Shown here piece after piece: positions 39,141-50,529 of a stretch of DNA of 64,000 nucleotides; position 1 is the first letter of the stretch, and each line of letters opens with the position of its first letter. Origin of the DNA: Trichomonas tenax (taxonomy: Eukaryota; Parabasalia; Trichomonadida; Trichomonadidae). The stretch is taken from contig JALKBU010000074.1 of the NCBI GenBank assembly GCA_023091735.1, positions 29,636-93,635 on the forward strand, read 5' to 3'. The notes under the pieces were generated by a model. That model had not been told where the DNA came from. It did no database searches and saw nothing but the letters and a program-made list of their open reading frames with translations. The translations under genes were made by a program, and so were the position numbers.

Positions 39141-40620
39141 ATTTTTTTCATTGAATTCATCAGTTTCAAACGAATTTATTTAATTTTGGTTTAAAAGCCA
39201 AATTTATTTCAACTATCTGTATGCAGTTACTTATTCTGATTTTTAATTATCATTTATCATATTTGATTAAATTTGACAAAGACGTTAATTTTTTTGACAT
39301 ATCTTTATTGGAATTTTTACGGCAAACTTCGATATATTTCAGGGAACATTAATAACTTTCAGTATAAGCGTCCATCCATGACTGTATAGATTGAAGCAGA
39401 ATCACTGTTTGATTATGTTGAGTAAATTGTCTTTTCGAAACTAATTTTAAAATGGATATTGATAACGAATACAGTAACCTCATACTAGAAAATCAAAAAA
39501 AACATTAGGATCAAATACCATTTTATTGACTGCAGTTTTAAAAAACAAATTGTATCTCGAGAAGTTATTTTAGCCAAGCCATGGTAATCAAGTATCTTAA
39601 TCTTTAGGCTAGTGGCTTACCAATATTTCAAATTTATAAAAATAGCAACTGACAATTTTTTTTGCATATGTGATAATTAAATGAAATATCATAACATATA
39701 TTACATGATATAAAATGCATGGTTACTTCAAAGTTTGGGCAAAATTCGATTTTTTTTTTGTGTAAATTGAATATATTTTCAACAAAAATGAGATCCATGC
39801 CTAATTAAATGTATAATAATATTTAGCTCTATGTTGTTGTTGACTATATCATTGTTTTAAAATATTAATATAATCCAATTCAATGATAAGAACCATTTTA
39901 TTAGCCCGAGAAGGTTTTTGTAAAATAAGGTTAAGAGTGTCACAGCCTTTAATTGAAAAGACAAAGTATTCAGGATCTTTCTATAAAGTTGATTTTGATT
40001 AAAAATACTACAATAAGCATATATTTACTAAATAACAAAGTAAAAGAAAAGATTAAAAGAATAAATACGCAAAATGGATTGAAAGATAGGAAAATTCTTG
40101 AGTATTTCGACTTTCGTGTAGTGCCTTGGTAAGTTGGGAAATAATCTAAGCATGAATGTTAAACAATAATTATTGAAGCCTAGATTATAGGGCTTTAAGG
40201 ATCAAGAGATGGTATTTGAGAGAATGCAACTAAATATATGACATGCCAAGCTAGTTTAGGATGCTGAATATTGATTTCGGGTATAAAATCCAATAATTTT
40301 GGGCGCTTTTCGAGAAAAACTAAGTAATTTCGCTGCAGCTGAGTTTTTAGTTATGTTTGAACTGGTGTAAGCAGCTTTTACTTCATGATATTGGCCTCAA
40401 ATCAGCACATGAGTGAGGCCATCATTAAATAGTAAACGGTCTCGTTTGCCAAGTAAAATGAATATTTGGCAAGTAAATTTTGAAATATATTTTATTTGTC
40501 AAAGATTGTCAGAAAATAATCTTACAAATCGAATTAACGATGTAGAAATGTATTCAATTTAAAATGAAGTACTCCCATTATTTATTTTCGTTAAATTACG
40601 CAAAAATTTCATTGAAAAAT
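39141..40620. other. AT-rich spacer
   Basis: No gene, repeat or motif recognised. Confidence 0.4.
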
Positions 40621-40637
40621 CTTATTCAACCATCGGG

Positions 40638-41012
40638 CTTTTCCCCATTTCCCATATGGGGGTCTTCCCCACTTGCGTCCCCAAATGGGAAAAAATTATA
40701 TTTTACAATAAAAAGTGTTTTTTTTTTTTGGAAAATGGGGAAACTTTTACAGTGGGGAATTGTACATTAGATGGGGAAATACATCGCGAATTCATGGTTT
40801 CAATTTCAAAGAAAACGAAATACCTTTCTCCGTATCTACATCTTTTCCCATTTTTCCTCTCAATTTCCACAAAAGGTGACACAAAATTGAATTCCCGCCA
40901 CGCAATTTTTAGTTGTGGGAACAATTTTGGAGAAAAGTGACACTCAATTTCAATACCGCAAATGGGGATTTTGGGGAATTTGAGAGTCATTGGCCGCAAA
41001 AATGGGGATTTC
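40638..41012. other. Cluster of TGGGGAA / TTCCCCA motifs
   Basis: About eight copies of ATGGGGA, TGGGGAA or the complement (near 40640, 40657, 40736, 40752, 40770, 40960, 40971, 41003) in 375 bp of otherwise AT-rich DNA, in both orientations. AAAAGTGAC boxes also occur (40934, 41169). The overlapping short frames share this composition and are not called. Confidence 0.4.
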
Positions 41013-42065
41013 GTAGTTTTATTGCTTATAATGTAATAAATCAATGCTATTTTTGCTTTTTGATAAGTTCAGAATTTTTAGTTCATTTATTTGTGTTTGT
41101 CATGTGGCAAAGCCTCCGGCCACGATTTTTTTTGGTTCTCCAATGGGAAAAAACTTAAATCACGTACAAAAAGTGACCTGTAAACAAGATGGTCGATCTA
41201 ATTCTCAAAATTTTTAACAAAATGTAGGAATTTTAAATAAAAGTCTTGGTTATGGAAAGTTGCTCCACAAATTGATTGCAACCATAAAAATATTGCTTGT
41301 ATGTTTCAATATGGATACAGAATAATATGGGAAAGAATGAAAGAGATATATCGATATTTTATGAACAATTATGAATTGATGGCAATAATCAAAATTATCG
41401 GATTTGTGATATAACTAATCTGCTATAATTTAGATTGGCAATAATAAAAGACAAAAATAAGGTGATTTATTTATTTGAAAATCAAATTCTTTGGAAAAAT
41501 CCATTTTTAATCTCATTCATCAATACGATTACATATACAAAGCCGATTTATGATTTTAAAAAGCTCCAAAACGACACTTTTTGTTAAAAAATTTTCTAAA
41601 ATAGCTGAAAATAATATACCGAATATAATGAACTAATAATATTTTTCATCACTATTCAAAAAATAAAGAATTCAAAATTTCTTTAATGAATTATACTCAT
41701 CAATATGTTTTGTACATTATTATGGAAAACAACATTATAAAATAGTAATCTTTTGATTGGTTATACTAGAATAGAGGAATTCAATTCTAGAAATAATATA
41801 TATTGATTAAATGCCTCTATAAAATCTGACAGAAAATCAAAAATCGACTTTTTCAACACCTATGATATATTCAGGAAATGACATCATATAATCATAAATA
41901 CCCCTAAAGACCTTGAGAATAATGTTTCGACTTTTATTCATATATCTTCAATGCTGAACGATTTAAGGGGTGCAAAATATTTATTAGACACCCGCTAGAA
42001 TTGTAATAAGCATTTTTATCGGCCATTGCAATGCAAGTAACAATGAAAATCATATTATAATCAAC
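41013..42065. other. AT-rich spacer
   Basis: Contains one AAAAAGTGACCTGTAAAC promoter-like site near 41168 followed by ATGG, with no open frame. Otherwise nothing. Confidence 0.4.
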
Positions 42066-42628
42066 TTGCTGCAACTATGTACCTCTTCCCTAGTTCAAGT
42101 TATTCCATCATTAAGTATTGAAGAAAGGTCAAAAACGGTTTTAAAAATGTTGCAAATCATCAAAAACTCAATCGATAAAAACGCATCATTTCAAATTATA
42201 TCATCAATAGTGCATCCAGATTTATTTATATTATGTTTTAAAGCTGTCAAGGAATCACTTGAACTTCAATTTCCTTTCTTAGATCTATTTGAACTTCTTA
42301 CAAAATATGAAATAATATCATTCAATGGTAGTAATTTACAAAAGTTATTGTGCAAAATTCTATATTTTTACTTGGAACTATCCACAAAGGACGAAAGTAT
42401 AGGTATAATTTCGTTCATTGTGATCAGTATCATTTACCAAAAGCATGACTGTTGGTATTTAATGCACATTTTTGTTGAAAGAAATTGGGATATTATTGAC
42501 GAAATTTTTGATGCATCGTTTTATTTGTCGACAAAGATGTTTTTCATGAAATCAATATCATTCTCACTCGATATGATCTCATTGAAAATGATATAGAAAT
42601 TGAAGATGAATATGACGAAGAACTATAA
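42066..42628 (+). pseudogene. 3' fragment of a helical (ARM/HEAT-like) protein gene
   Basis: An open frame of 176 codons starts at a TTG with no ATG upstream, encodes regular amphipathic helices (RSKTVLKMLQIIKNSIDK; HPDLFILCFKAVKESLEL) and stops at 42594-42596. A shift near 42570 restores an acidic tail ending EDEYDEEL at TAA 42626-42628, typical of importin- or condensin-like C-termini in these genomes. It is truncated at 5' and frameshifted near 3'. The parent family is not identified. Confidence 0.5.
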
Positions 42629-44067
42629 AATTATGATTCATTTCAACTTCCATTTAGATGTTAAAATTTTTACATTTTCTGCCTTCCTTATTTATTTTTA
42701 TAAGGATGTAGTTTTGGAAGAACCTTAAAAATGCAAAAACGCCTAAAAATTCATCTTGCAATCGGTGATTATTTTTTTTTTTTTTTTTTGTAAATTGTTA
42801 AAAATCTCATGATTTTACTCGCCAAAAACACATGTTTAATTAATCCATTACCACCTAATGATGCCTGTGATGCTATATACAATGATTAGATGGTAGGCTA
42901 TATTTTCGAACGGAGCTACTTTTTCCCTGTTCAATTTTTAAAAGATTTTTGAGATATTGGAAAATCCGAGAAACTTCATGAAATTTAGTGAATTTTGAGA
43001 AGGATGGATTTATAAAGGATAGCTGAGATGATAACATTTGAAACATCATTTGGTAAACGTTTTATCTTGTTTTCTATGCGAGATTTCTCTTTGGTATGGT
43101 AAAAATCAATAAACGTCGGCACCAAATGTGCAAAAACCAAGAGAGCTTTACAACATTGAAATATATATATCGGATGCATGTAGGGATCATTGAGCAAACT
43201 GTGTCGTGTTCTGCTGTCTTATAGTTTTTGCGTTTTGATGAAAGTATCAATTATAATAGTTCTTATGCACTATTAATCATGTGCACATGGTCAAAATTTG
43301 CAATAGATTATGATTTTCATGACAGCATATGCGGTTGTCATCGATTTTGAATCTTGAATATATTTATTTCGCAATTTGCAAAACTAAGTTTTTTTGATGA
43401 TATACAACTCTAATGCTGGGGTGTATATATCTACCTATTTTTACTTTCTAATTTTCCCTTTTTCCAATACTTTTTCCTATTTATCTTTTATTTTTATTAA
43501 ATCTATGTTATTATTTTTAATTATTGTTATGTATATCTAAATTCTGCTCAATTCACTTATTTCAGATTTCATTTTTTTTTGTCAATTTCCATAAATAATA
43601 TTAATAAGTAGTTACAAATATATTTGCAACCTTGTTAAATCCATTGGTGCATTTGTTTCTTATGATTTACATTTCATCAAAATATAATAGGAGAAAAATT
43701 TTGAAATTTCCTCAAAAATTAGTTTTGCTTATAACAACCTATATCAAAAATGAAGTTAATGTAGCAATTTAAAAATTAAGCAAACATCAAAAAAAGCTTG
43801 AAAAGTGAAAAAGAAAGAAAAATATCTATTTTTATATAAATAATTCGGCTTTTTTTCTCGGCTTCCGTTAGAACAAATTACGCGGTAGTCGAGGTTTGAA
43901 AGTAATTCTTATCGATATATATACTTTAAATATTAGCCCAAGTTCTTGGGAAATGGGAAGTGCTATCACCTTTTTTAGGAAGATTTAGGATGGAAGGAAG
44001 ATTTTTTGAATGATTTTTTTTCATATTCGTCTTAAAATAGCCTCATGGTTCCAATTAAACTGCTGTT
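42629..44067. other. AT-rich spacer
   Basis: Includes a T15-18 run near 42772-42789. A 70-codon minus frame at 42985-43197 has slightly coding-like composition but no other support. Confidence 0.35.
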
Positions 44068-44160
44068 CAAAATATGGGACTGAGAAAAAATTGAGAGAAC
44101 TCATAGAATTTTTCTATGAGTTTTATTCAAAAAATAAAAAAAGTGCAGTCCCATATTTTG
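44068..44160. repeat. Nested perfect inverted repeats
   Basis: Outer arms CAAAATATGGGACT (44068-44081) and AGTCCCATATTTTG (44147-44160) are perfect, 14 bp. Inside them AACTCATAGAA (44098-44108) and TTCTATGAGTT (44112-44122) are perfect, 11 bp with a 3-nt loop. Both lie inside a doubtful 96-codon frame (44010-44300). Confidence 0.8.
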
Positions 44161-44863
44161 AAACATTTAGTTTTTTTTTTGGTACTTTAGGAGTGTGCCA
44201 AAATTTGCAAACTAGAATGACAGCTATACTCCTGTATGAGGAAGTGTTTGATATTAATATATTAAAAAAATATCATGATTTCGAGTCAGCACGTTCGTGA
44301 TTTCGACGAGTTCACGATAGGCAAGTAAAATAAGTTTTTGATAAACAAAACAAGAATGTGTAAGTTATAAATCAGGTGTGATCATCATGAAATCGATCGA
44401 TTCAAAATCTGATTATTAATTATACCTGATTTGAACATGTTCTGGCATAACAATATTTTCCAAAGGCTGTGTGTAGTATTTGCAACTCGTTGACACAGCG
44501 ATTAATAAATGGCGGTGAAAATTTGCATCAGTCACCGAAACAAACTTATGATTGGACTTTGCCTGCAATAGGGTAGATTCGCATAAATACATGCTCGCAA
44601 AATTGGAGCTGTTCAATGAATCTGTCTTATTACCAATCTGTCGTATATTGAGCTATGTTTCAGTATTGCATTCAATAGCAATGCTCTTGTGGATACACAA
44701 CTTCAGTTGGTTCGATCGAAAAAACAATGCTATTTTGCGATTTTTACTCTAAATTCGTAATTAATAACTTAAATGGGATAACTTTAATTATAGAATAAAA
44801 ATTTATTTTCAATTCAAAACTTATCGTTTTAGAAGAAAAATAATCATACGATTCTATAATTAA
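44161..44863. other. Spacer without supported gene
   Basis: Short overlapping frames on both strands (44416-44752) lack any domain or promoter box. Confidence 0.35.
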
Positions 44864-44903
44864 AGTTTTCACGCATTTTTCATGCGCTTTTGCGCCCGTA
44901 AAC
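44864..44903. repeat. Short dispersed repeat, copy 1
   Basis: AGTTTTCACGCATTTTTC followed by ATGCGCTTTTGCGCCCGTAAA. It matches 49392-49431 with about seven differences. The core resembles GCGCTTTCGCACCTATAA at 49333-49350. Confidence 0.5.
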
Positions 44904-46032
44904 ATATGAAACTTTCAATTTTCACTAGTTTTTGTCCCACTTACGTATATTTTACATGACTTAATAGGAAAATTTATTATAGTGCATATAGCTTTAGAAT
45001 GCTATATAGAGCCTATATAACCTAACATATTTTCTAAATAAAACAGAGTTTGCCCCTTTATCCCGCGACTTTATACAAAAAATTGCTGGAATTACAATGT
45101 TTCTAGAGACTTATTCATGAATATAACAAATACTCTAAACTAGATATTATGTGAGTATCATTTTTTTTCCATTCCAATATTGTAATGAATTAGTTCATTG
45201 GTTGAAATTTCATTATTAATGCTTTTGGGTGAGCCTGGGATTAAAATATCTGAGTCGTATTGCTTATCCATTATATTATCATCATTCAAAGATTTTTGCG
45301 TCGAAGCAGGAGACAATCCATTTTATTGATGGATCATTACTATATCCAAAACTACACTTTAGACATTTTTATTTATGTTTGCTGTGCTAATAAATGGGGC
45401 TTAAACAACCAACTTTCCTTCAATGCAGTAAAAAATTGGATGGCTTATAGGGTCGCCAGGTGGATTGATGATTTTATAAAACAAACCTATTTTATTTGGA
45501 TAATTATATTTCTAAAATATCCTTTTCTAGCTTGAATATATAATGCGATGCATTTAACACAAAGAATCAGACTAATTACGTAATGACGTTTAATTTCCCT
45601 CACCTTTAAAAATCCTCCTAAGATTAAAAAGAGGAAGAACATACGGGTTTTGTAATTTGTTTGATAAATAGTTTTGCCAAAATCAATCATTATTGATGAT
45701 TAAAAATAGAAAAAGGCAATTACAATAAAGAAATGCTGTAATGTAGTCAACTTTTGCACCCCAGTTGAGAAAGGTACATATAATAAAGTCCTTACAAAAT
45801 GAGCAGTTGCGTACCAATATATATCATTGATAATATGAAAACAATATTATTCTATATATCTCAAACGATGCATTCCTATGTGCCTTCAAATCATTTAAAC
45901 ATAAATAGCATTATGCCTCATTATTATCGAGTCCTTAAGAAATGTGACAAACATGAATGCCTCATAGATTTTTTGAGTTCAAAGGGAAGGCTTTGGAAAA
46001 AGAATTAATTGAAGTAAGGTTAATTCTTTCTG
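44904..46032. other. Spacer upstream of the glycan gene cluster
   Basis: A 91-codon frame at 45260-45535 reads NNQLSFNAVKNWMAYRVARW in part and could be a transposase relic, but this is too weak to call. Otherwise AT-rich. Confidence 0.35.
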
Positions 46033-47217
46033 ATGATTTTGAACAGCAGAACAAGTTTCTTCAAAGAATTTCTTCTCTTCGGATTGATTATTTGCGGTTT
46101 TCTGCTTCGGGTTCTTCCTTTCTCAACATATATACCGCAATCTCAGTCAGAAAACCTTTACGTAAGATTTCATACTGAATTAGATCGACCAAAGTATCCA
46201 AATATAGAAATTATACAACCAATAACAAACAGATGTACTCATTGCAACTTCAAACCAGCAAACTACAAACCGAATTCCACGCCAAATGATGTAATTGTGA
46301 CAGAATGTAGAAAGAAAGCATCAGGATTATTGCCATTCGTACATTCTCTCAGAACTACAGGCAGCAAGGCTTCGATTGTCGTTCTAGCGGATACAGAATC
46401 ATATAATTCAATTTCTAATTTCACATGGAGTTTCTTAAATGAATGTGGAGTCACAATTATCGATTGCGGAAATAAATTATTCGAACTTGATCCTGTTAAG
46501 AAAGGAATATATTGGGCATATGACTTCGTTTTGATGAATCGACATAAGATAAATAGAGTAATTTACTGCGATCTTTTCGACACGTTTTTCCAAGGTGATC
46601 CATTCTATGAAGGGTTCCCAGAGGACGAGTTCATCGTTTATGATGAAAGCAAGGAACTTCGAAGAATAACAGTTATGAAGAAATGGATAAACGAAACAAA
46701 TATTATAACTTTGACACCTCAATTAATGGGAAACTTTAAATACATTTGTGCAGGAAATATGGCTGCATCAACCGATGTTTTCATTAAATCAATAGGTTTG
46801 ACACTTGCATGGTACGAAGAAGGTATCTTGAGGAGAGATCAGTCTGTTGTTAATATTCTTATAATGTTAGGCGAATATAAGAGAAATGGAATTAAGATAA
46901 CACGTCCAAACAACAAGGATTTCAGGCTCGTTACTCACCTTATTCATCTTCCTCCTAAACACAATGAAATCATTGGCAATTATACAATATATAACAACAA
47001 AAAACCTGCTCTTATCCTACATCAGACACATTATCATGATAAAGTTCTGGATCAAATTCTCGAAGTTTGCCCAGAGCCAACAATAGAAAACTACATTCAC
47101 TATAGACATAAAAAGAAGCCAAAAACAAATTTAGAAGAGAAAAAGAAAGAGCTTAAGGCAAGTAAAGAGAATAAAGACGATATAAAGGAATCAAAGCAAA
47201 TAAAATCAATAATTTAA
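46033..47217 (+). CDS. Type II membrane protein, putative GT-A-fold glycosyltransferase
   Basis: 394 residues. An N-terminal signal anchor (about 11-30, FLLFGLIICGFLLRVLPF) is followed by a stem and a globular domain. The domain has a GT-A-like core: SIVVLADTESYN, ..YWAYDFVLMNRHKINRVIYCD, LFDTFFQGDPF (about 178-188, with acidic residues at the DxD position), and a late HQTHYH. The last 35 residues are Lys/Glu-rich. It resembles lineage-specific GT8/GT77-like enzymes, which transfer sugars in the Golgi lumen. No close family is certain. It heads a group of glycan genes with the GT61 and GT64 genes downstream. Confidence 0.6.
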   Translation: MILNSRTSFFKEFLLFGLIICGFLLRVLPFSTYIPQSQSENLYVRFHTELDRPKYPNIEIIQPITNRCTHCNFKPANYKPNSTPNDVIVTECRKKASGLLPFVHSLRTTGSKASIVVLADTESYNSISNFTWSFLNECGVTIIDCGNKLFELDPVKKGIYWAYDFVLMNRHKINRVIYCDLFDTFFQGDPFYEGFPEDEFIVYDESKELRRITVMKKWINETNIITLTPQLMGNFKYICAGNMAASTDVFIKSIGLTLAWYEEGILRRDQSVVNILIMLGEYKRNGIKITRPNNKDFRLVTHLIHLPPKHNEIIGNYTIYNNKKPALILHQTHYHDKVLDQILEVCPEPTIENYIHYRHKKKPKTNLEEKKKELKASKENKDDIKESKQIKSII

Positions 47218-47755
47218 ATGTTTGAAATGATGATAAATTCGCTTTTTCCGATTATATTTATCAGTATCTTATAATTTGTTAGATTTGTTTTAATAAATTG
47301 TTTTCATGTTTGGTTCCCTGATAAGGGAATTATAATCACTTTTTATTATGTTAAGGTGCTTAGTGTATCATTGTATTTTGATCTATTTGAATAAATATTT
47401 TCGATTGAAAAAAATTGTTGATTTCACTACATCAATATTATCATGCATTAATGCAGCAAATATTTGTCCAATGCCTGACTTAGTATTATTTGAGCATTAG
47501 CTGAATTCAATGTCATTCGTCTATAATTAAATAAGCATGAATGCAAATGGTAGATTCTTGATTGTATGCCATATTGACAGTTATATCGGTCTCAGCACAC
47601 TATGAGCAGAGCTTTTTATAAATTCATGAATGTCTCACCGGTATTTGCTATGAATCGAATCATTTTGTATGAATCGTATGAACTTTCTCGAAATTTATTT
47701 ATACGCATTATAAAATGAAGATAGAGTTATTATATTGGACTCTAATATATTTACA
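47218..47755. other. AT-rich convergent spacer
   Basis: Nothing visible between the convergent genes. Confidence 0.4.
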
Positions 47756-49120
47756 TTAAGTGACAGAGCACTTTCTAAAATATTTTGCACAATATGGTGT
47801 TACTGTCTCAAATGAATTAAATGAGAAGTTAAAAACATTTGTCTGGTTCTGATACAACGATCTAAATCTTGAATATAGGGCGTCACGATTTATCAAGCTA
47901 GTGGCTATTCTATTAATATCTTTTGGCCAGCTTTCATTATAAACTGCCTTAAGTATTATAGGTATTGTATTGTTATATAAATCTAGTGAAAAGTTACCAC
48001 CTCGGTATTTTTTTCCAAATTTGAGGCCTGGAGTTCCTACTCCAAAGGCCGAAACATTGAGGGAATAAGAACTTGAAAAAGCAGCATGATCGAGGCGCGT
48101 TGGAGCCATAATATATAAGCCTGAATTAGGTTGGAGGAAGATACAGTTGAATGCCAGCGAGCCAGATGCTGAGAGAAGAATTCTTGCGGACGCAATAATC
48201 TTGCTAATTTCGCGGACATTCAGTGCAACACTTGGTTCAGTTGCGATCCATTTGAATTCTGGATACTTAAAACGCGAAAAATTCAAAAGTTCCTGAACAT
48301 TGATAATGTGTCCCCACTCGTGTGGGAATTTATTGATGAAAACGTGATTCACTGGAATTATTTGACTAAGATTATTGACTCTGTAAATGTGGTCGTGGAG
48401 ATCTTTCCATGCAACATGTAGTGCATTCATTCCATGCCATGATTCGCAAATATAAAGATCATTGCAGTATATCCAGTCAAAAGGAAGCTGATGGACATGA
48501 TCTGGGTCAAATCCTAAAAGTAGAGTGTAATTCTTAATAGAGTTGATTAGCTTTGTTCGAATGAATATCTCAGCGCCCTCGAGAATCGAAGATGGGACGG
48601 TCATAATTCCGCATATACAGTCTGAAATGAAATGACCAAACTCGAGATGATAGGAAAAGCCAACCACAACTTTATTATAAATCTTAAGGGAATGATATTT
48701 CCCAGGAGCAGGAATGTGGTAAAGACTGCCGGCCCTTGGTCTCCTTCTGCCGCGGCCAAAATGCGATTGAACCGGTCGAATAAATAATCCTTTTTGGTTG
48801 ACGCCTTCAAAAACGATATTAGCCCCATGAAAATGCTGAAACATGACCCTTTGGGAAACAGGGAATTCATAAGTTGCCATTGGCTTTTTTAAAATATTTT
48901 TTGTTACATAAATTGTTGATTTATTCTCTGGTGCATTAAATGTAAAGTTGAAAAATCGCTCATAATCAATTAATTCTGTATAATTATGATGGATCATTGA
49001 AACTAGATCATATGGTTTTGACATTGAATAACCAGGACAATCAATGAAGCTTATGAATACAACAGCATAGGACATAATAAATATCAATTGTAATATGCCA
49101 CTCAAAATCTGAAATAGCAT
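47756..49120 (-). CDS. GT61-family glycosyltransferase
   Basis: 454 residues. An N-terminal hydrophobic anchor (about 5-27) indicates a type II Golgi protein. The rest has the GT61/DUF563 pattern: YHLEFGHFISDCICGI (His at the start of the domain), a middle part with NHVFINKFPHEW, then EWIATEPS-like FKWIATEPSVALNVREISKI, and the hallmark ASARILLSASGSLAFNCIFL, QPNSGLYIMAP. GT61 includes xylosyl-, arabinosyl- and O-GlcNAc (EOGT) transferases. The donor and acceptor are unknown. Neighbours encode another glycosyltransferase and a sugar-modifying enzyme. Confidence 0.8.
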   Translation of the reverse strand: MLFQILSGILQLIFIMSYAVVFISFIDCPGYSMSKPYDLVSMIHHNYTELIDYERFFNFTFNAPENKSTIYVTKNILKKPMATYEFPVSQRVMFQHFHGANIVFEGVNQKGLFIRPVQSHFGRGRRRPRAGSLYHIPAPGKYHSLKIYNKVVVGFSYHLEFGHFISDCICGIMTVPSSILEGAEIFIRTKLINSIKNYTLLLGFDPDHVHQLPFDWIYCNDLYICESWHGMNALHVAWKDLHDHIYRVNNLSQIIPVNHVFINKFPHEWGHIINVQELLNFSRFKYPEFKWIATEPSVALNVREISKIIASARILLSASGSLAFNCIFLQPNSGLYIMAPTRLDHAAFSSSYSLNVSAFGVGTPGLKFGKKYRGGNFSLDLYNNTIPIILKAVYNESWPKDINRIATSLINRDALYSRFRSLYQNQTNVFNFSFNSFETVTPYCAKYFRKCSVT

Positions 49121-49586
49121 TTAATCTGAGAGTAAGCCGCAACGTTTTTATGTTTTGTCAAATTTTAAAGAATTAAACATCCTCAATATGTCTTATAATA
49201 GAACTTCCCAACAGATTGTAGGTGTGAAAAGTCAAATCAAAAATGAGCATTTAGTTTTTAAAACAATGTGACAAAACTTTGATATTTATCTAATTTTTTG
49301 AGTCGTTGAATAGTTTGACATCCAATTTTAGGGCGCTTTCGCACCTATAAGCGTTTTCAAAAGCCAGTATAATTATAAGTTAATAGAATAACAGTTTTCA
49401 TGCATTATTCGTGGGCTTTCACGCCAGTAAAACGCACTGAAATCAGTAAATTTTGAATTATAAAAACCCGTAGATAATAGGGTATTAGCCAGATAATTTA
49501 CGTGCTTCACTCCTGTTAACATCAGAAGTCATTCAATATACAGATTTAAAATCTCTACGCCTGTTTGTTTTGAATATTACTGTGCG
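49121..49586. other. Spacer with short repeat copies
   Basis: Contains related GC-richer motifs at 49333-49350 (GCGCTTTCGCACCTATAA), 49413-49431 (GGGCTTTCACGCCAGTAAA) and 49502-49519 (GTGCTTCACTCCTGTTAA), spaced 80-90 bp. Confidence 0.4.
49392..49431. repeat. Short dispersed repeat, copy 2
   Basis: CAGTTTTCATGCATTATTC then GTGGGCTTTCACGCCAGTAAA. It matches 44864-44903. Confidence 0.5.
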
Positions 49587-50483
49587 TCATTTGACTTGGA
49601 ATAGCTGCTTATTATATGAAAAAATTGTATCGTTTGTTCCTGTTATTTTGTATAGATACTTTAAAAAGTTCTTTCGAACTTTAACGAAGTTCTTATTTTC
49701 TGAAATTGCTTTTTCCTTTGATTGAATCCCATAATGATCTATGGTGCAAGCAACTGGTGGTAAATGCGTTATATTTGCATGAACAAAATTCATTAACAAA
49801 TCGTCACAATTTTGAACTCTAGCTGCATAATCTCTTGCAAGTTGGAAACGTGGCTCATAAAACTTTTCCCAATAGAGAGCATTGGAAAATGTAAACCCAA
49901 TCAGCACAAAATTGTATGGTATTCTTTTGCCGCCCAGATACTTATATGATTTATAGTTTCGAGGAAAGTTACCAAATATTTGATGCGTTAAATTATTTTC
50001 TTTATAAATTTCAAACATTCGATCAACAAGATTCAATTCAACAACTATATCATCATCTATGTTGAAAATAAATTGTGTATCAAGTGTATCTGGTATCAAA
50101 AAACGACTCGACATATTTCGACCTATTGTATCATATATATCCATTGGACGCAATCTATTGCAAGAGATATTTAAGTTGAGCTCGCTAATAGAGTATCTGT
50201 CTTTATGAAAGTCATTCCACAAAAGATAGACTTTACTTAAATATTTACTATGAGTGCATAAGAATTTAGGGAGAATAATGTTTAAATTCTCTTGCCTTCC
50301 TGTGTAAGTGCTGATAACAATGCTATATTTATTCTGGTCCAAAGTTCGATTTGGTAATCGTGTAAGAAGTGTCTTTCTGTTTACCACACCTGATAGCTGT
50401 GATGTATTGAAGTACACAGAGAATAAAACTGCGTACACAATAGGATAAAATAGAAAAAAAAGGCTAAAATTTAAATTCTTCAT
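49587..50483 (-). CDS. GT64 (exostosin-type) glycosyltransferase
   Basis: 298 residues. A signal anchor spans about 5-24. The domain follows the exostosin C-terminal GT64 pattern: YSIVISTYTGRQENL, a KVYLLWND strand, NRL.PMDIYDTIGRNMSSRF, the metal-binding DDD at about 143-145 in FNIDDDIVV, then IGFTFSNALYW and QNCDDLLMNFVHANI. GT64 enzymes transfer GlcNAc, or GlcA in bifunctional forms, onto heparan- or other glycans in the ER/Golgi. Only the GT64 half is present, as in EXTL2-like proteins. It is divergent from the DegT-family gene across 46 bp. Confidence 0.87.
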   Translation of the reverse strand: MKNLNFSLFFLFYPIVYAVLFSVYFNTSQLSGVVNRKTLLTRLPNRTLDQNKYSIVISTYTGRQENLNIILPKFLCTHSKYLSKVYLLWNDFHKDRYSISELNLNISCNRLRPMDIYDTIGRNMSSRFLIPDTLDTQFIFNIDDDIVVELNLVDRMFEIYKENNLTHQIFGNFPRNYKSYKYLGGKRIPYNFVLIGFTFSNALYWEKFYEPRFQLARDYAARVQNCDDLLMNFVHANITHLPPVACTIDHYGIQSKEKAISENKNFVKVRKNFLKYLYKITGTNDTIFSYNKQLFQVK

Positions 50484-50529
50484 TATTTTTTTGACAAAAC
50501 CTTTGATTTACGTGACAAATATAAATCGA
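50484..50529. promoter_or_regulatory. 46-bp bidirectional promoter between GT64 and DegT-family genes
   Basis: The two start codons are only 46 bp apart. TTTGTCAAAAAAATA lies next to the minus-strand ATG and ACGTGACAAATATAAATCGA next to the plus-strand ATG (coding-strand readings). Both genes thus carry the common box in a shared short region, suggesting co-expression. Confidence 0.6.

Noticed and set aside
40564..41158. Several overlapping frames of 70-110 codons
   Set aside because: They follow from the G-run motif cluster and contradict each other in frame and strand.
42985..43197. 70-codon minus-strand frame with KIKRLPNDVSNVIISAIL
   Set aside because: Slightly coding-like but too short and without context.
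44010..44300. 96-codon frame
   Set aside because: It overlaps the nested inverted repeats and has no supporting motif.
45260..45535. Possible ISXO2-like transposase remnant
   Set aside because: Only a vague resemblance over about 50 residues; no catalytic residues or terminal repeats seen.
50491..50529. N-terminal extension of the DegT-family protein from TTG 50491
   Set aside because: It would cover the divergent promoter; ATG 50530 gives the usual family N-terminus.
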